Part shown: one piece after another, positions 16,239 through 24,671 of the stretch
How the letters are laid out: each line of letters begins with the position of its first letter
Numbering within the stretch: position 1 is the first letter of the stretch
Source of the DNA: Acidaminococcus hominis
GTDB taxonomy: Bacteria; Bacillota; Negativicutes; Acidaminococcales; Acidaminococcaceae
DNA: 64,000 nucleotides
Strand: one strand, 5' to 3'
NCBI RefSeq assembly: GCF_021044795.1
Contig: NZ_JAJNOP010000004.1
Program-made: the position numbers and the translations under genes
Notes under the pieces: generated by a model
What the model saw: the letters and a program-made list of their open reading frames with translations, nothing else
Databases searched by the model: none
Told to the model about the DNA's origin: nothing

Positions 16239-16733
16239 TTAGATCCACTCCGGCAGGACCATGACCACCTGCTTCTGGTCCCAATCAATTTTTTTGATAT
16301 TCTCGGCAATGGAGGCCACCAGAATATCTTCCCCTTCCGGGGGAGCCACCACGAACACATCCGTGGGTCCCGGGGAAATCACGTCCTTTACCGTGCCAAT
16401 GGGATCTCCCGCAGGAGAAACCACCGCAAACCCGATAATGTCCCTGACATAGAACTGCCCTTCCGGCAGGGGCGGCAGCTCCTCTGGCCTTAGGACAATG
16501 GTCCGGCCCCGCAGGGCTTCGGCCTGGTCCATATCGGTGACTTCCTGCACCTTTACCAGGTACGCATTCTTATGGAAGCGTACGGAAACTACGTGCAGCA
16601 CCCGGCCGTTGTCCAAGGTCAGGGTTTCCCTGTCCTCGTACTGTTCCGGCTGGTCCGTCAGGGGCAGAACGCGAAATTCGCCCCGCACGCCATGCGGGGC
16701 GACAATTTTGCCAATCACAATCTTCTGTTCCAT
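16239..16733 (-). CDS. rimM: Ribosome maturation factor RimM
   Basis: A 164-residue protein with the N-terminal RimM barrel (VIGKIVAPHGVRGEFRVLPLTD) and the C-terminal PRC barrel (FYVRDIIGFAVV, GTVKDVISPGPTDVFVV, LVASIAENIKKID). It assists assembly of the 30S head by binding S19. It is 4 bases after ylqD and immediately before trmD, the usual order. Confidence 0.96.
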   Translation of the reverse strand: MEQKIVIGKIVAPHGVRGEFRVLPLTDQPEQYEDRETLTLDNGRVLHVVSVRFHKNAYLVKVQEVTDMDQAEALRGRTIVLRPEELPPLPEGQFYVRDIIGFAVVSPAGDPIGTVKDVISPGPTDVFVVAPPEGEDILVASIAENIKKIDWDQKQVVMVLPEWI

Positions 16734-16737
16734 GGAC

Positions 16738-17145
16738 TCACGCTCTAAAACCGATGACTTTGCCGTCTTCCACCAGGATTTCGGCGCCCATCAGGGATTC
16801 CAGATCGGAACCGATGGTGATTTCCACACTGCGTTCCAGTGTGCCGTGACCGACTTCACTGCCAATTTCCAGATTTTCAGCCCGTTCCAGTTTATCTTTC
16901 AGCTCCTGGAGCGCATGGCCGCGCTGGGCCTTTTCGTACTCGATCTGTTCCTGCAAACCGCGCAGGGCATTGGGATCGGCACCAGCTTGTTCATTCAGTG
17001 CCCGTTTGGCATTGAACTGGAATTGTTCAAAATCCAGCTCGGCGGCCTGGACCTGGCGTTTCATATCTGCAACGATTTGAGATTTCAGGTCTTCGGTCAC
17101 CTTGGCTTTGATGCCAACCGGTACCCGGACGATCATTTTATCCAT
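16738..17145 (-). CDS. YlqD family protein
   Basis: A 135-residue protein found in this operon in many Firmicutes; its role is unknown. It opens with MDKMIVRVPVGIKAKVTE, continues with a long charged helical or coiled-coil region (roughly residues 20-90, rich in Glu, Gln and Lys), and ends with a small hydrophobic/acidic domain. ATG 17145 has AAGGTGG upstream and is preferred over 17196, whose extra 17 residues look random. It sits between khpA and rimM. Confidence 0.8.
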   Translation of the reverse strand: MDKMIVRVPVGIKAKVTEDLKSQIVADMKRQVQAAELDFEQFQFNAKRALNEQAGADPNALRGLQEQIEYEKAQRGHALQELKDKLERAENLEIGSEVGHGTLERSVEITIGSDLESLMGAEILVEDGKVIGFRA

Positions 17146-17247
17146 AGTATCCACCTTACTGAACCCCTGACGCCAGGGCGCCGGGATCCGCGTCATGTCT
17201 CCTGACTAAAGAAGAGCATCACCTGCAATACAGGGGCTGCTCTTCCA

Positions 17248-17481
17248 TTAATCAATGTCTACGATTACTTTTACGTTTTCACGGGTGGCAGCAGCTTTCA
17301 TCACCAGGCGGATAGCCTTGGCAATGCGGCCCTGCTTGCCGATCACTTTACCCATATCTTCAGGTGCCACGTGGAGTTTGAGGATTACGGAAGAACCGTT
17401 TCTCTCCTCCTCCACTTGGACCTCGGAGGGATTATTGACGATAGCCTTAGCAATGACTTCAACTATCTCTTTCATAGTCAA
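17248..17481 (-). CDS. khpA: KH-domain RNA-binding protein KhpA (YlqC)
   Basis: A 77-residue single KH-domain protein. The RNA-binding GxxG loop reads GKQG within EDMGKVIGKQGRIAKAIRLV. KhpA partners with KhpB/Jag in Gram-positive bacteria and affects cell division and small-RNA regulation. It lies 5 bases after rpsP, the standard position. Confidence 0.95.
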   Translation of the reverse strand: MTMKEIVEVIAKAIVNNPSEVQVEEERNGSSVILKLHVAPEDMGKVIGKQGRIAKAIRLVMKAAATRENVKVIVDID

Positions 17482-17486
17482 CCTCC

Positions 17487-17768
17487 TTATTTACCAGCCT
17501 TTTCGCCAGCCAGTTTAGCCATCAGGCCTTGTTTGCTGAACATGGAACAAACCGTGTCGGTGGGTTGAGCACCTTTCAGCATCCAAGCCAGAGCCTTTTC
17601 TTCATCAATATTGATCACTGCGGGATCAACAGTGGAATCATAGGTACCTACGGTTTCGATGAAGCGGCCATCACGCGGAGCGCGTTCGTCGGCAACAACG
17701 ATACGGTAGAAGGGGCTTTTCTTAGCACCCATACGTTTCAGACGGATTTTAACTGCCACAAGATTCAC
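17487..17768 (-). CDS. rpsP: 30S ribosomal protein S16
   Basis: A 93-residue S16 with the family start VKIRLKRMGAKKSPFYRIVVAD and RDGRFIETVGTYD. It is an early-binding protein of the small subunit. AGGAGG lies just upstream of the start; the gene follows ffh by 18 bases. Confidence 0.97.
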   Translation of the reverse strand: MNLVAVKIRLKRMGAKKSPFYRIVVADERAPRDGRFIETVGTYDSTVDPAVINIDEEKALAWMLKGAQPTDTVCSMFSKQGLMAKLAGEKAGK

Positions 17769-17786
17769 CTCCTTAAAAGAATTTGT

Positions 17787-19133
17787 TTATTGCAGGAAGG
17801 GGAGCTTAAAGCGTCCCTTCCGTGCATACTTGTTCATGCCCTGCATGGTTTTCATCAGCTTCTTGCTTTCCTCAAACTGCTTCAGCAGGCGGTTGACATC
17901 CTGTACCCGCTGGCCGCAGCCGGCTGCAATGCGTTTCCGGCGGGACCCGTTGATAATCCGGGGATTGCGCCGTTCTTCGGCAGTCATGGAAGTGATAATG
18001 GCCTCCAGGCGGCGTACTTCCTTGCCGTCCAGGTCCACCCCTTCCAACTGCTTGCTGATTTTCCCCATGCCGGGGATCAGGCTGAGAATGGATTCCAGGG
18101 AGCCCAGTTTCTTGACCTGTTTCATTTGGTCCAGGAACATGTCCAGGGTAAATTCATTCTTTTTCAGATGCTCAGCCAGCTTTTGGGCTTCCTTTTCATC
18201 AAAGGCGGATTGGGCTTTTTCAATCAGGGAGAGCACATCCCCCATGCCCAGAATCCGGGAAGCCATTCTATCAGGATAAAAGGGTTCCAAAGCATCCAGC
18301 TTTTCGCCCATACCCACAAATTTTACCGGGCAGTTGGTCACTGCCTTCACACTGAGAACCGCACCGCCCCGGGCGTCGCCGTCCAGTTTGGTCACAATCA
18401 GGCCCGTAATGCCCAGTGCCTGGTTAAAGGCATCAGCCACCGTAACGGCGTCCTGACCGGTCATGGCGTCCACCACCAAAAGGATTTCGTCGGGATGTAC
18501 GGCTTCCTTCATGTCCTTCAGCTCGTTCATCAGGGTTTCGTCCACGTGGAGACGGCCGGCGGTATCGATGATTACCGTGTCGCACAACAGGGCATTGGCC
18601 CGCTTCAGGGCTTCCTTGGCAATTTCCACCGGGGAAACCTTGTCGCCCAGGGTAAACACCGGCATGTCCAGCTGTTTGCCAATGACCTCCAACTGGGTGA
18701 TAGCAGCAGGACGGTACACGTCCCCAGCCACCATCAGGGGCTTTTTGCCATTTTTCCGCAGGTAGTTGGCCAACTTACCCACCGTAGTGGTCTTACCAGC
18801 GCCCTGCAGGCCCGCCAGCATAATAATGGTGGGCGGGTTGGGAGACACGGCCAGTTTGCTCTGGGTGCCGCCCAGCAGATTGATCAGTTCTTCATGAACA
18901 ATCTTTACAATATATTGGCCAGGAGTCAGGCTGGGGTCCACTTGCTGCCCTTGGGCCCGCTCCTTGATTTTTGCTGTAAATTCCTTGACGACCTTGAAGT
19001 TTACATCGGCCTCCAACAGAGCCAGCCGGACTTCCCGGAGGGTATCCTTCAAATCCTGTTCGGATACGGTCTTTTGTCCGCGCAGCTTTTGGATGGCAGC
19101 CGTCAATTTATCGGTTAATATTTCAAAAGCCAT
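17787..19133 (-). CDS. ffh: Signal recognition particle GTPase Ffh
   Basis: A 448-residue SRP54 homologue that binds signal sequences at the ribosome and hands them to FtsY. Domains in order: N helical bundle; G domain with GLQGAGKTTTVGKLA, DTAGRLHVD and TKLDGDARGG; and the methionine-rich M domain (LDMFLDQMKQVKKLG, LIPGMGKISKQ, SMTAEERRNP, SRRKRIAAGCG) that holds 4.5S RNA. It follows ylxM by only 2 bases and precedes rpsP, an arrangement coupling secretion with translation genes. Confidence 0.98.
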   Translation of the reverse strand: MAFEILTDKLTAAIQKLRGQKTVSEQDLKDTLREVRLALLEADVNFKVVKEFTAKIKERAQGQQVDPSLTPGQYIVKIVHEELINLLGGTQSKLAVSPNPPTIIMLAGLQGAGKTTTVGKLANYLRKNGKKPLMVAGDVYRPAAITQLEVIGKQLDMPVFTLGDKVSPVEIAKEALKRANALLCDTVIIDTAGRLHVDETLMNELKDMKEAVHPDEILLVVDAMTGQDAVTVADAFNQALGITGLIVTKLDGDARGGAVLSVKAVTNCPVKFVGMGEKLDALEPFYPDRMASRILGMGDVLSLIEKAQSAFDEKEAQKLAEHLKKNEFTLDMFLDQMKQVKKLGSLESILSLIPGMGKISKQLEGVDLDGKEVRRLEAIITSMTAEERRNPRIINGSRRKRIAAGCGQRVQDVNRLLKQFEESKKLMKTMQGMNKYARKGRFKLPFLQ

Positions 19134-19135
19134 AG

Positions 19136-19501
19136 TTACCTGCCTTCGTCAATCAAACTCTGCAAGATGGTCCGGACTTCTTCCAGACGTGGGTCGGTTA
19201 AGCCGTCGGACTTGCAGGCTTCCAGCAGCGACAGGGCTCCCCGGAGCTTGAACCGGGTATCCTGGGCGCCATGCAGCAGCTGCAATTTGGATTCATATTT
19301 TTCCAGGGTCTGTTCTACCCGCCGCAGCAGATCGTACACTGCCTGGCGGCTGATGCCGCAGCTTTCCGCAATCTCTCCCAGGGAGAGGTCATCGTAAAAG
19401 TACTGCTCCATCACAGCCTGCTGCTTTTCGGTCAGCAGACCGCCGTACATATCGTAGAGCCGGCCAAACCGGATCTTTTTTGTCAATTCATCATCCTGCA
19501 T
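19136..19501 (-). CDS. ylxM: YlxM family helix-turn-helix protein
   Basis: A 121-residue protein with a sigma-70 region 4-like HTH: LTEKQQAVMEQYFYDDLSLGEIAESCGISRQAVYDLLRR. YlxM is encoded next to ffh in most Firmicutes and has been linked to SRP function, though its exact role is unclear. ATG 19501 is chosen because the promoter -10 element lies 17 bases upstream, which rules out the longer reading from 19546. The site GGTGAT is a modest ribosome binding site. Confidence 0.93.
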   Translation of the reverse strand: MQDDELTKKIRFGRLYDMYGGLLTEKQQAVMEQYFYDDLSLGEIAESCGISRQAVYDLLRRVEQTLEKYESKLQLLHGAQDTRFKLRGALSLLEACKSDGLTDPRLEEVRTILQSLIDEGR

Positions 19502-19517
19502 GGTATCACCGACGCTT

Positions 19518-19546
19518 ATTCTACTATAATGGCACAAGCCTGTCAA
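19518..19546 (-). promoter_or_regulatory. Promoter of the ylxM-trmD operon
   Basis: TTGACA (19541-19546) and TAGAAT (19518-19523) with 17 bases between. The -35 box lies in the arm of an inverted repeat, AGCCTGTCAAG/CTTGACAGGCT (19538-19567), that overlaps the end of the upstream gene. Confidence 0.8.
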
Positions 19547-19552
19547 GCATTT

Positions 19553-19996
19553 TTACTTGACAGGCTCAGTTTTTTCCAGGCTAAACAAACTTTCTTCCAC
19601 AAACCCGGTTTTCTCCTGGTTTTCGTCCTTCTTCACCGGCGTCTCCCGGCGTTTGGTCTCCCCGGAGAACAGGTCCTCCCCGCCGTACATGACTTTTTTG
19701 GCCATGCGCCGGGTTCTGTCCTTATCCCAGCGGACCCCGTGCCGGGTGTACTTTTTCAGCAGTTTGGACTCCGGATTGGTTTCCTTGTTCAGGTTTTCCA
19801 GGTCATAGGCTTCGGTGATCATCTTTCCCAAAACGGCGTTGACCCCATGGGCAGAGCTGTTTTTCACCGCTTCCCGGTACTGCTCCAGGAGCTCCGGGTG
19901 TTTCTCGATGAACTGGAAAATCTCATCGGTAATCCTGTAGGTAAAAAGCTCCAGGACCTTGCGGCCCAGAGCTTCCGCTTCTTTGTTTCCTGCCAT
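19553..19996 (-). CDS. Conserved-looking protein of unknown function
   Basis: A 147-residue soluble, highly charged protein that I do not recognise. It has no signal peptide or membrane segment. The first 85 residues are predicted mostly helical (ALGRKVLELFTYRITDEIFQFIEKHPELLEQY), followed by a basic patch (RHGVRWDKDRTRRMAKKVM) and a polar, probably disordered tail. It lies 12 bases after thiE on the same strand. ATG 19996 fits the AAGGAAGG site better than GTG 20002. Its stop codon is inside an inverted repeat shared with the ylxM promoter. Confidence 0.7.
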   Translation of the reverse strand: MAGNKEAEALGRKVLELFTYRITDEIFQFIEKHPELLEQYREAVKNSSAHGVNAVLGKMITEAYDLENLNKETNPESKLLKKYTRHGVRWDKDRTRRMAKKVMYGGEDLFSGETKRRETPVKKDENQEKTGFVEESLFSLEKTEPVK

Positions 19997-20008
19997 AGGC
20001 ACCTTCCT

Positions 20009-20644
20009 TTAGCGGCGGGCGGCGTACAACGCCTTCAGCCGGGTTACGGTGGCGGTAATGTCCGCTGCCCCCAAAATACCGCTGATCATGGCACAGCCGC
20101 TGGCCCCCAGTTCCAAAACCTGGGCGTACTGGTCCTCGTGGATGCCCCCAATGCCCACCACAGGAATCTGGACTGCGGCCACAATAGCCCGGAAAGTCTG
20201 GGCCGGCAGCAGTTTGGCGTCCTTTTTGCTGCCCGTAGGGTACAGGGCTCCTGCTCCCAGGTAGTCCGCACCCCGGCGCTGGGCCTCGGTGGCTTCCGCC
20301 ACATTGTGGGCGGAGATGCCCACCACCGCGTCCGGTCCCAGTTCCTGCCGGGCCTTTTCGATGGCGGCGTCCTCCTGGCCCAAATGGACCCCGGCGGCGC
20401 CGATTTCCTTGGCCGCTGCAATATTATCGTCAATCAGCAGGGGTACCCCATAGCGGTCACACAGGGCTTTCACCCGTTTTCCCTTGGCCAGCAGTTCTTC
20501 CCAGGAGGCCTCCTTTTCCCGGAGCTGGACCAGGGTTACCCCGGCCTTCAGGGCTTCTTCCACGGCGGCGTAAAAATCCCGGCCCTTCAGGCAATGGGTA
20601 TCCGTCACCAAATATACGCTGTAATCAATGATTTTCTTCGTCAC
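20009..20644 (-). CDS. thiE: Thiamine-phosphate synthase
   Basis: A 211-residue TIM-barrel enzyme that joins hydroxymethylpyrimidine diphosphate with thiazole phosphate to give thiamin phosphate. Key motifs are TLVQLREKEAS, LLIDDNIAAAKEIGAAGVHLGQED, VGISAHNVAEA, YLGAGALYPTGSKKDA and VVGIGGIHEDQ. It begins with GTG at 20644 and overlaps thiM by 20 bases, so translation is coupled. With thiM and thiD it forms a salvage set; no de novo thiC or thiG is in the window. Confidence 0.95.
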   Translation of the reverse strand: MTKKIIDYSVYLVTDTHCLKGRDFYAAVEEALKAGVTLVQLREKEASWEELLAKGKRVKALCDRYGVPLLIDDNIAAAKEIGAAGVHLGQEDAAIEKARQELGPDAVVGISAHNVAEATEAQRRGADYLGAGALYPTGSKKDAKLLPAQTFRAIVAAVQIPVVGIGGIHEDQYAQVLELGASGCAMISGILGAADITATVTRLKALYAARR

Positions 20645-21449
20645 GTTGTTCTTCCCCCCGAAATTTCTGCTGGAGCGTCAGGCCGTTTTCCTGGTATAGG
20701 GCATCCATCAGCCGGGCCCGGAAAGTTCCCGGTCCCGGGCAGTTCACCTGGGCCGCTTCCGCCGCCACGTTCATCAGGGTTAGCCCCCACAGGGCACCTG
20801 CCAGCGGCGACTCCGCCACGGCAATGCCGGCTCCCATAACGGTGCCGGTCATGCACCCTGCCCCGGTAATCCGGGAAAGCAGCGCCGACCCGTTCCGGGC
20901 ATAGAGTATCCGTTTTCCGTCGCTGAGGGCGTCCACCGGACCGGTAATTACCGCCACACAATGATAGGTCCGAGCCAGGGCTTTGGCCAATAGGCCCGGC
21001 TGGGTTTCCAGTCCTGCGTCCACCCCTTTGCCCTTTCCCTGGCGCCAGTCCAAGAGAGCCCGGCCTTCGGCGCCGTTGCCCTTGAGCACCGTCACCCCGC
21101 CCTGCAAAAGTTTGAGGGCTGCCTGTTTCCGCCAGTCCACCGTCATGACCCCTACCGGGTCCAGGAGAATGGGCACCCCGCCTTCCCGGGCCGCCCCCAT
21201 GGCTCTTTCCATGGCCTCATAATGGCTAGTGCTGAAGGTACCCAGGTTGCACACCAGGGCGTCCGCCCGGCGGGCTGCGGCTTCCACTTCTTCCGGGGCG
21301 TCCGTCATCATGGGCAGGGCTCCCAGGGCAAGGCCTGCATCAGCACAGAAGCCGGCGGTGACGTAATTGGTAATGTGGTGCAGCAGCGGCCGCCGCTCCC
21401 GGACCTGGCCGCTGATTACCGAAAACTCGGCCAGCAGGTCTTCCATCAT
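20625..21449 (-). CDS. thiM: Hydroxyethylthiazole kinase
   Basis: A 274-residue ribokinase-fold enzyme that phosphorylates the thiazole alcohol for thiamin salvage. Visible signatures: RPLLHHITNYVTAGFCADAGLALGA, PVGVMTVDWRKQ, TGPVDALSDGKR and the anion-hole/catalytic region ITGAGCMTGTVMGAGIA. It starts at ATG 21449, overlapping thiD by the 4-base ATGA, and overlaps thiE at its end. The order thiD-thiM-thiE is a common salvage operon. Confidence 0.95.
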   Translation of the reverse strand: MMEDLLAEFSVISGQVRERRPLLHHITNYVTAGFCADAGLALGALPMMTDAPEEVEAAARRADALVCNLGTFSTSHYEAMERAMGAAREGGVPILLDPVGVMTVDWRKQAALKLLQGGVTVLKGNGAEGRALLDWRQGKGKGVDAGLETQPGLLAKALARTYHCVAVITGPVDALSDGKRILYARNGSALLSRITGAGCMTGTVMGAGIAVAESPLAGALWGLTLMNVAAEAAQVNCPGPGTFRARLMDALYQENGLTLQQKFRGEEQRDEENH

Positions 21450-22246
21450 TCCAGCCCGGCCTTCTTGAACATGGTTACAAAGTGATGGATGGGGCCGTGG
21501 CCGTGGCCCACCGGCAGACCGTTTTTGATGCCCAGGGCCACGTAGTCCTTGGCTTCCCGGACGGCCTGCTCCATCGTCATCCCGCTGGCCAGGTCCGCTG
21601 CCAAAGAAGAAGACAGGCTGCACCCTGTACCATGGGTGTTGGGGTTATCGTACCGGGGGCCGTCAAACCACTTGCCCCCGTCCCGGGTCAAAAGATAATC
21701 ATCGGCCGTCTGGGCCAAATGGCCGCCCTTTAAGAGAACGCCCTTGGCGCCCTTTTCCAGGATGATGGCCGCCGCCTTTTCCATATCCGCCTTGCTGCGG
21801 ATGGTCAGCCCGGACAGCACTTCCCCTTCCATCATGTTGGGGGTAATCAGGTCCGCCAGGGGCAGCAGGTCTTCGATCAAATCCGTCCGGGCGTCCTTTT
21901 CCAGCAGGTAGGCACCGGAGGTGGCTACCATCACCGGATCCACCACCAGGACCTTGGGCTTGTACTGGCGCATTTTTTCCGCAATGGTGCGGATAATGGG
22001 GGACGTGGAAACCATGCCGATTTTCACCCCGTCCACCCGGATGTCCGTGAATACCGCATCAATCTGGGCGGCCACCACTTCCGGGTCAATATTCTGGATG
22101 GCCGTAACGCCGGTGGTATTCTGGGCCGTTACGGAAGTAATCACACTCATGCCAAAGCAGCCATGGGCTGCAAACGATTTCAGGTCGGCCTGGATGCCGG
22201 CCCCGCCGGAAGAATCGGATCCGGCAATGGTTAATAAGTGAAACAT
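21446..22246 (-). CDS. thiD: Hydroxymethylpyrimidine/phosphomethylpyrimidine kinase
   Basis: A 266-residue ribokinase-fold kinase that phosphorylates the pyrimidine moiety twice on the way to thiamin phosphate. It shows TIAGSDSSGGAGIQADLKSF, VDPVMVATSGA, ITPNMMEGEVLSG, KGVLLKGGH and the catalytic NPNTHGTGCSLSSSLA. It is the first gene of thiDME. A terminator-like hairpin lies 20 bases before its start; no TPP riboswitch could be recognised. Confidence 0.95.
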   Translation of the reverse strand: MFHLLTIAGSDSSGGAGIQADLKSFAAHGCFGMSVITSVTAQNTTGVTAIQNIDPEVVAAQIDAVFTDIRVDGVKIGMVSTSPIIRTIAEKMRQYKPKVLVVDPVMVATSGAYLLEKDARTDLIEDLLPLADLITPNMMEGEVLSGLTIRSKADMEKAAAIILEKGAKGVLLKGGHLAQTADDYLLTRDGGKWFDGPRYDNPNTHGTGCSLSSSLAADLASGMTMEQAVREAKDYVALGIKNGLPVGHGHGPIHHFVTMFKKAGLE

Positions 22247-22263
22247 CAGCGCGCCTCTTTTCC

Positions 22264-22307
22264 AAAAAAGAAGCGCCGCAGGAAAGGAAATCCATACAGC
22301 GCTTCTT
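22264..22307 (-). terminator. Hairpin between transketolase and thiD
   Basis: GAAGCGC pairs with GCGCTTC and is followed by TTTTTT on the minus strand. It probably ends the transketolase mRNA, but it is so near thiD that thiDME must depend on read-through or on a promoter inside the 35 bases before it. Confidence 0.75.
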
Positions 22308-22341
22308 TACCAGTTTCCTTTGATGCCAAGGAAGACAAATC

Positions 22342-24330
22342 TTATTTAACTTTCTTTACCATTTCTACCACATGGTCCACGGTAAAGCCAAACTTTTCGT
22401 AAACGGTCTTGCCCGGAGCGGAGGCTCCAAAGCGGTCAATGCCCAGCACCCGTTTCTCACTGCCGGTGTAGCGGGCCCAGCCCAGGCTGACCCCAGCTTC
22501 CAAAGCAATGACCGGCGTATCCTTGGGCAGGACCTTCTTCCGGTAGGCTTCGTCCTGGGCGTCGAACTTATCCCAGCTGGGCATGGAAACCACCGTTACG
22601 CCGATTTTTTCCTTGTCCAGGGCAGCCTGAGCGGCCAGGGCCAGATGTACTTCGCTGCCGGTAGCCAGCAGAATGGCTTTCACCTTGTCCCGGGGGGACG
22701 GGCTCAGCACATAGGCGCCTTTGGCGGCGTTCTTGGCAATCACCTTTGCATAGTCGTGGAGCACAGGCAGGTTCTGCCGGGTGAGCATCAGGCAGGTGGG
22801 CTGCTTGCGGTTTTCGCAGGCGGCTTTCCAGGCAACGGCCGTTTCCAGGGCGTCAGCCGGACGGAAAACGGATACGTTGGGAATCAGCCGCAGGCTCATG
22901 GTTTGCTCGATGGGTTCATGGGTAGGACCATCTTCCCCTACGAAAATGCTGTCATGGGTGAACACGAACATACTGCCGATACCCATCAGGGCGGCCATTC
23001 TTACAGCCGGGCGCATAAAGTCGGAGAACACCAGGAAGGTAGCGCCAAAGGGCAGGATGGCTCCGTGGAGGCACAGGCCGTTGACAATGCAGCCCATGGC
23101 GTGTTCCCGGATGCCGAAATGGATGTTCCGGCCGGTCCGGTCTTCTGCAGAGAAGAAGCCCTTGTTCTTCATTTCGGTCTTGTTGGAAGGACCCAGGTCA
23201 GCAGAACCGCCAATAAGCGCGGGCAGCTGGTCGGACAGGGTTTGCAGCAGGGTGCCGGAAGCACTGCGGGTAGCTACAGAAGTGGCATCCGCAAAGACCT
23301 TCATCAGCTCTTTCACATCCAGGTCCATTTTTCCGTTAATCCGGTCGGTAAGTTCCTGGGCCAGTTCCGGATAGGCCTTGGCGTAGTCGATAACCAGTTG
23401 GTTCCAGTCGGCTTCGTTCTTCTGGCAGTCCGGAATTTTGGCGTCAAAATGCGCCTTGACCTCATCAGGCACGTAGAAGAATTTGCTGCTGTCCCAGCCA
23501 GCGGCTTCCTTGGTTTTGGCCACATTGTCTTCGCCCAGGGGTTCGCCGTGGGCGCTGGCCATATCCTGCCGGGGGCTGCCAAACCCGATATGGGTCTTGA
23601 CGATGATCAGGGACGGATGCTTGGTATCGGCCTTGGCTTCTTCCACGGCCTTTTGCAGGGCTTCCACGTCCTCGGAATTATCCACTCTCAGCACCTGCCA
23701 GCCGTAAGCGGCAAAGCGGGCGCCCACATTTTCCCGGAAAGCAATTTCCGTATTACCTTCAATGGTAATGTGGTTGTCATCGTACAAGAAAATCAATTTG
23801 CCCAAGCCCAGGGTACCAGCCAGGGAAGCAGCTTCAGAAGCCACCCCTTCCATCTGGTCCCCGTCGGAGGTAATGCCGAAGGTATAGTGGTCCACCACCG
23901 GGAAGTTTTCCTTGTTGTAGCGGGCAGCCAGCATTTCTTCTGCCATAGCCATACCCACTGCCATGGCAAAGCCGTGGCCCAGAGGACCGGTGGAAACGTC
24001 CACGCCGGCGGTAACGCCATATTCCGGATGGCCCGGAGTCCGGGAACCCCATTGCCGGAAGGCTTTCAGGTCTTCAATAGACAGGTCATAGCCAGCCACA
24101 TGGAGCATAGCATACAAAAGTGCGCTGCCGTGGCCGGGAGACAGGACAAAACGGTCCCGGTTGAACCAGCTGGGGTTCTTGGGATTATATTTCATGAAGC
24201 GGTCCCAAAGGGTGTACATCAGGGGCGCGGTGCCCAGGGGCAGGCCCGGATGGCCGGAATTGGCGGCCTGAACTTCATCAATGGACAAAAAACGCAGGGT
24301 GTTGATACATTCTTGGTCAATATTTTTCAT
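22342..24330 (-). CDS. tkt: Transketolase
   Basis: A full-length 662-residue transketolase of the pentose phosphate pathway, using thiamin diphosphate to move two-carbon units between sugar phosphates. Domains in order: the TPP-binding N domain (HPGLPLGTAPLMYTLWDRF, GPLGHGFAMAVGMAMAEEML, ITSDGDQMEGVASEAASLAG), the pyrimidine-binding domain (FGIREHAMGCIVNGL, THDSIFVGEDGPTHEP) and the C-terminal domain. It lies upstream of the thiamin salvage genes, which make its cofactor. Its own promoter is 56 bases upstream. Confidence 0.97.
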   Translation of the reverse strand: MKNIDQECINTLRFLSIDEVQAANSGHPGLPLGTAPLMYTLWDRFMKYNPKNPSWFNRDRFVLSPGHGSALLYAMLHVAGYDLSIEDLKAFRQWGSRTPGHPEYGVTAGVDVSTGPLGHGFAMAVGMAMAEEMLAARYNKENFPVVDHYTFGITSDGDQMEGVASEAASLAGTLGLGKLIFLYDDNHITIEGNTEIAFRENVGARFAAYGWQVLRVDNSEDVEALQKAVEEAKADTKHPSLIIVKTHIGFGSPRQDMASAHGEPLGEDNVAKTKEAAGWDSSKFFYVPDEVKAHFDAKIPDCQKNEADWNQLVIDYAKAYPELAQELTDRINGKMDLDVKELMKVFADATSVATRSASGTLLQTLSDQLPALIGGSADLGPSNKTEMKNKGFFSAEDRTGRNIHFGIREHAMGCIVNGLCLHGAILPFGATFLVFSDFMRPAVRMAALMGIGSMFVFTHDSIFVGEDGPTHEPIEQTMSLRLIPNVSVFRPADALETAVAWKAACENRKQPTCLMLTRQNLPVLHDYAKVIAKNAAKGAYVLSPSPRDKVKAILLATGSEVHLALAAQAALDKEKIGVTVVSMPSWDKFDAQDEAYRKKVLPKDTPVIALEAGVSLGWARYTGSEKRVLGIDRFGASAPGKTVYEKFGFTVDHVVEMVKKVK

Positions 24331-24385
24331 TTAGTTTGAACTCCCCCATGATTGGACAGATTGAAATACGGTGCAATTCATTTTG

Positions 24386-24414
24386 ATTATAGGATATTTT
24401 TACCGTTTACGCAA
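24386..24414 (-). promoter_or_regulatory. Promoter of transketolase
   Basis: TTGCGT (24409-24414) and TATAAT (24386-24391) with 17 bases between them. Confidence 0.75.
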
Positions 24415-24470
24415 CACGTGGCACTTTTCAGAATTTTCTCCGTTTTCCAGGATTTTTCGGTCCAAACGCC

Positions 24471-24521
24471 AAAAAGCCGCCCCCTGTCCCGGTACAGCAG
24501 CGCTGCCGGCACAGAAAGCGG
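24471..24521 (-). terminator. Terminator of the EF-G paralogue
   Basis: On the minus strand CCGCTTTCTGTGCCGG pairs, with some G-U, with CCGGGACAGGGGGCGG, followed by CTTTTT. A second hairpin without a T run, CCTCCGGC/GCCGGAGG, lies at 24568-24600. Nothing else is seen between 24331 and 24671 apart from the transketolase promoter. Confidence 0.65.
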
Positions 24522-24671
24522 TTTTTCGGTTGTTGTTCACTATAAGAACAGCGGTTGTCCCGAAGCTCCTCCGGCCTGCCTGTTTTGGGCACGCCGGAGG
24601 ATCCCCTGGCAGTCCAGGCCCCTACACCTGCAAACTGCCGCCTTCGTGACACTATTCTTATTCGCTAATGG

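Noticed and set aside
22247..22341. TPP riboswitch upstream of thiD
   Set aside because: No conserved THI-box core was found; the only strong structure is a GAAGCGC/GCGCTTC terminator.
24428..24652. 74-codon minus-strand frame between transketolase and the EF-G paralogue
   Set aside because: It runs across two terminator-like hairpins and lacks a ribosome binding site.
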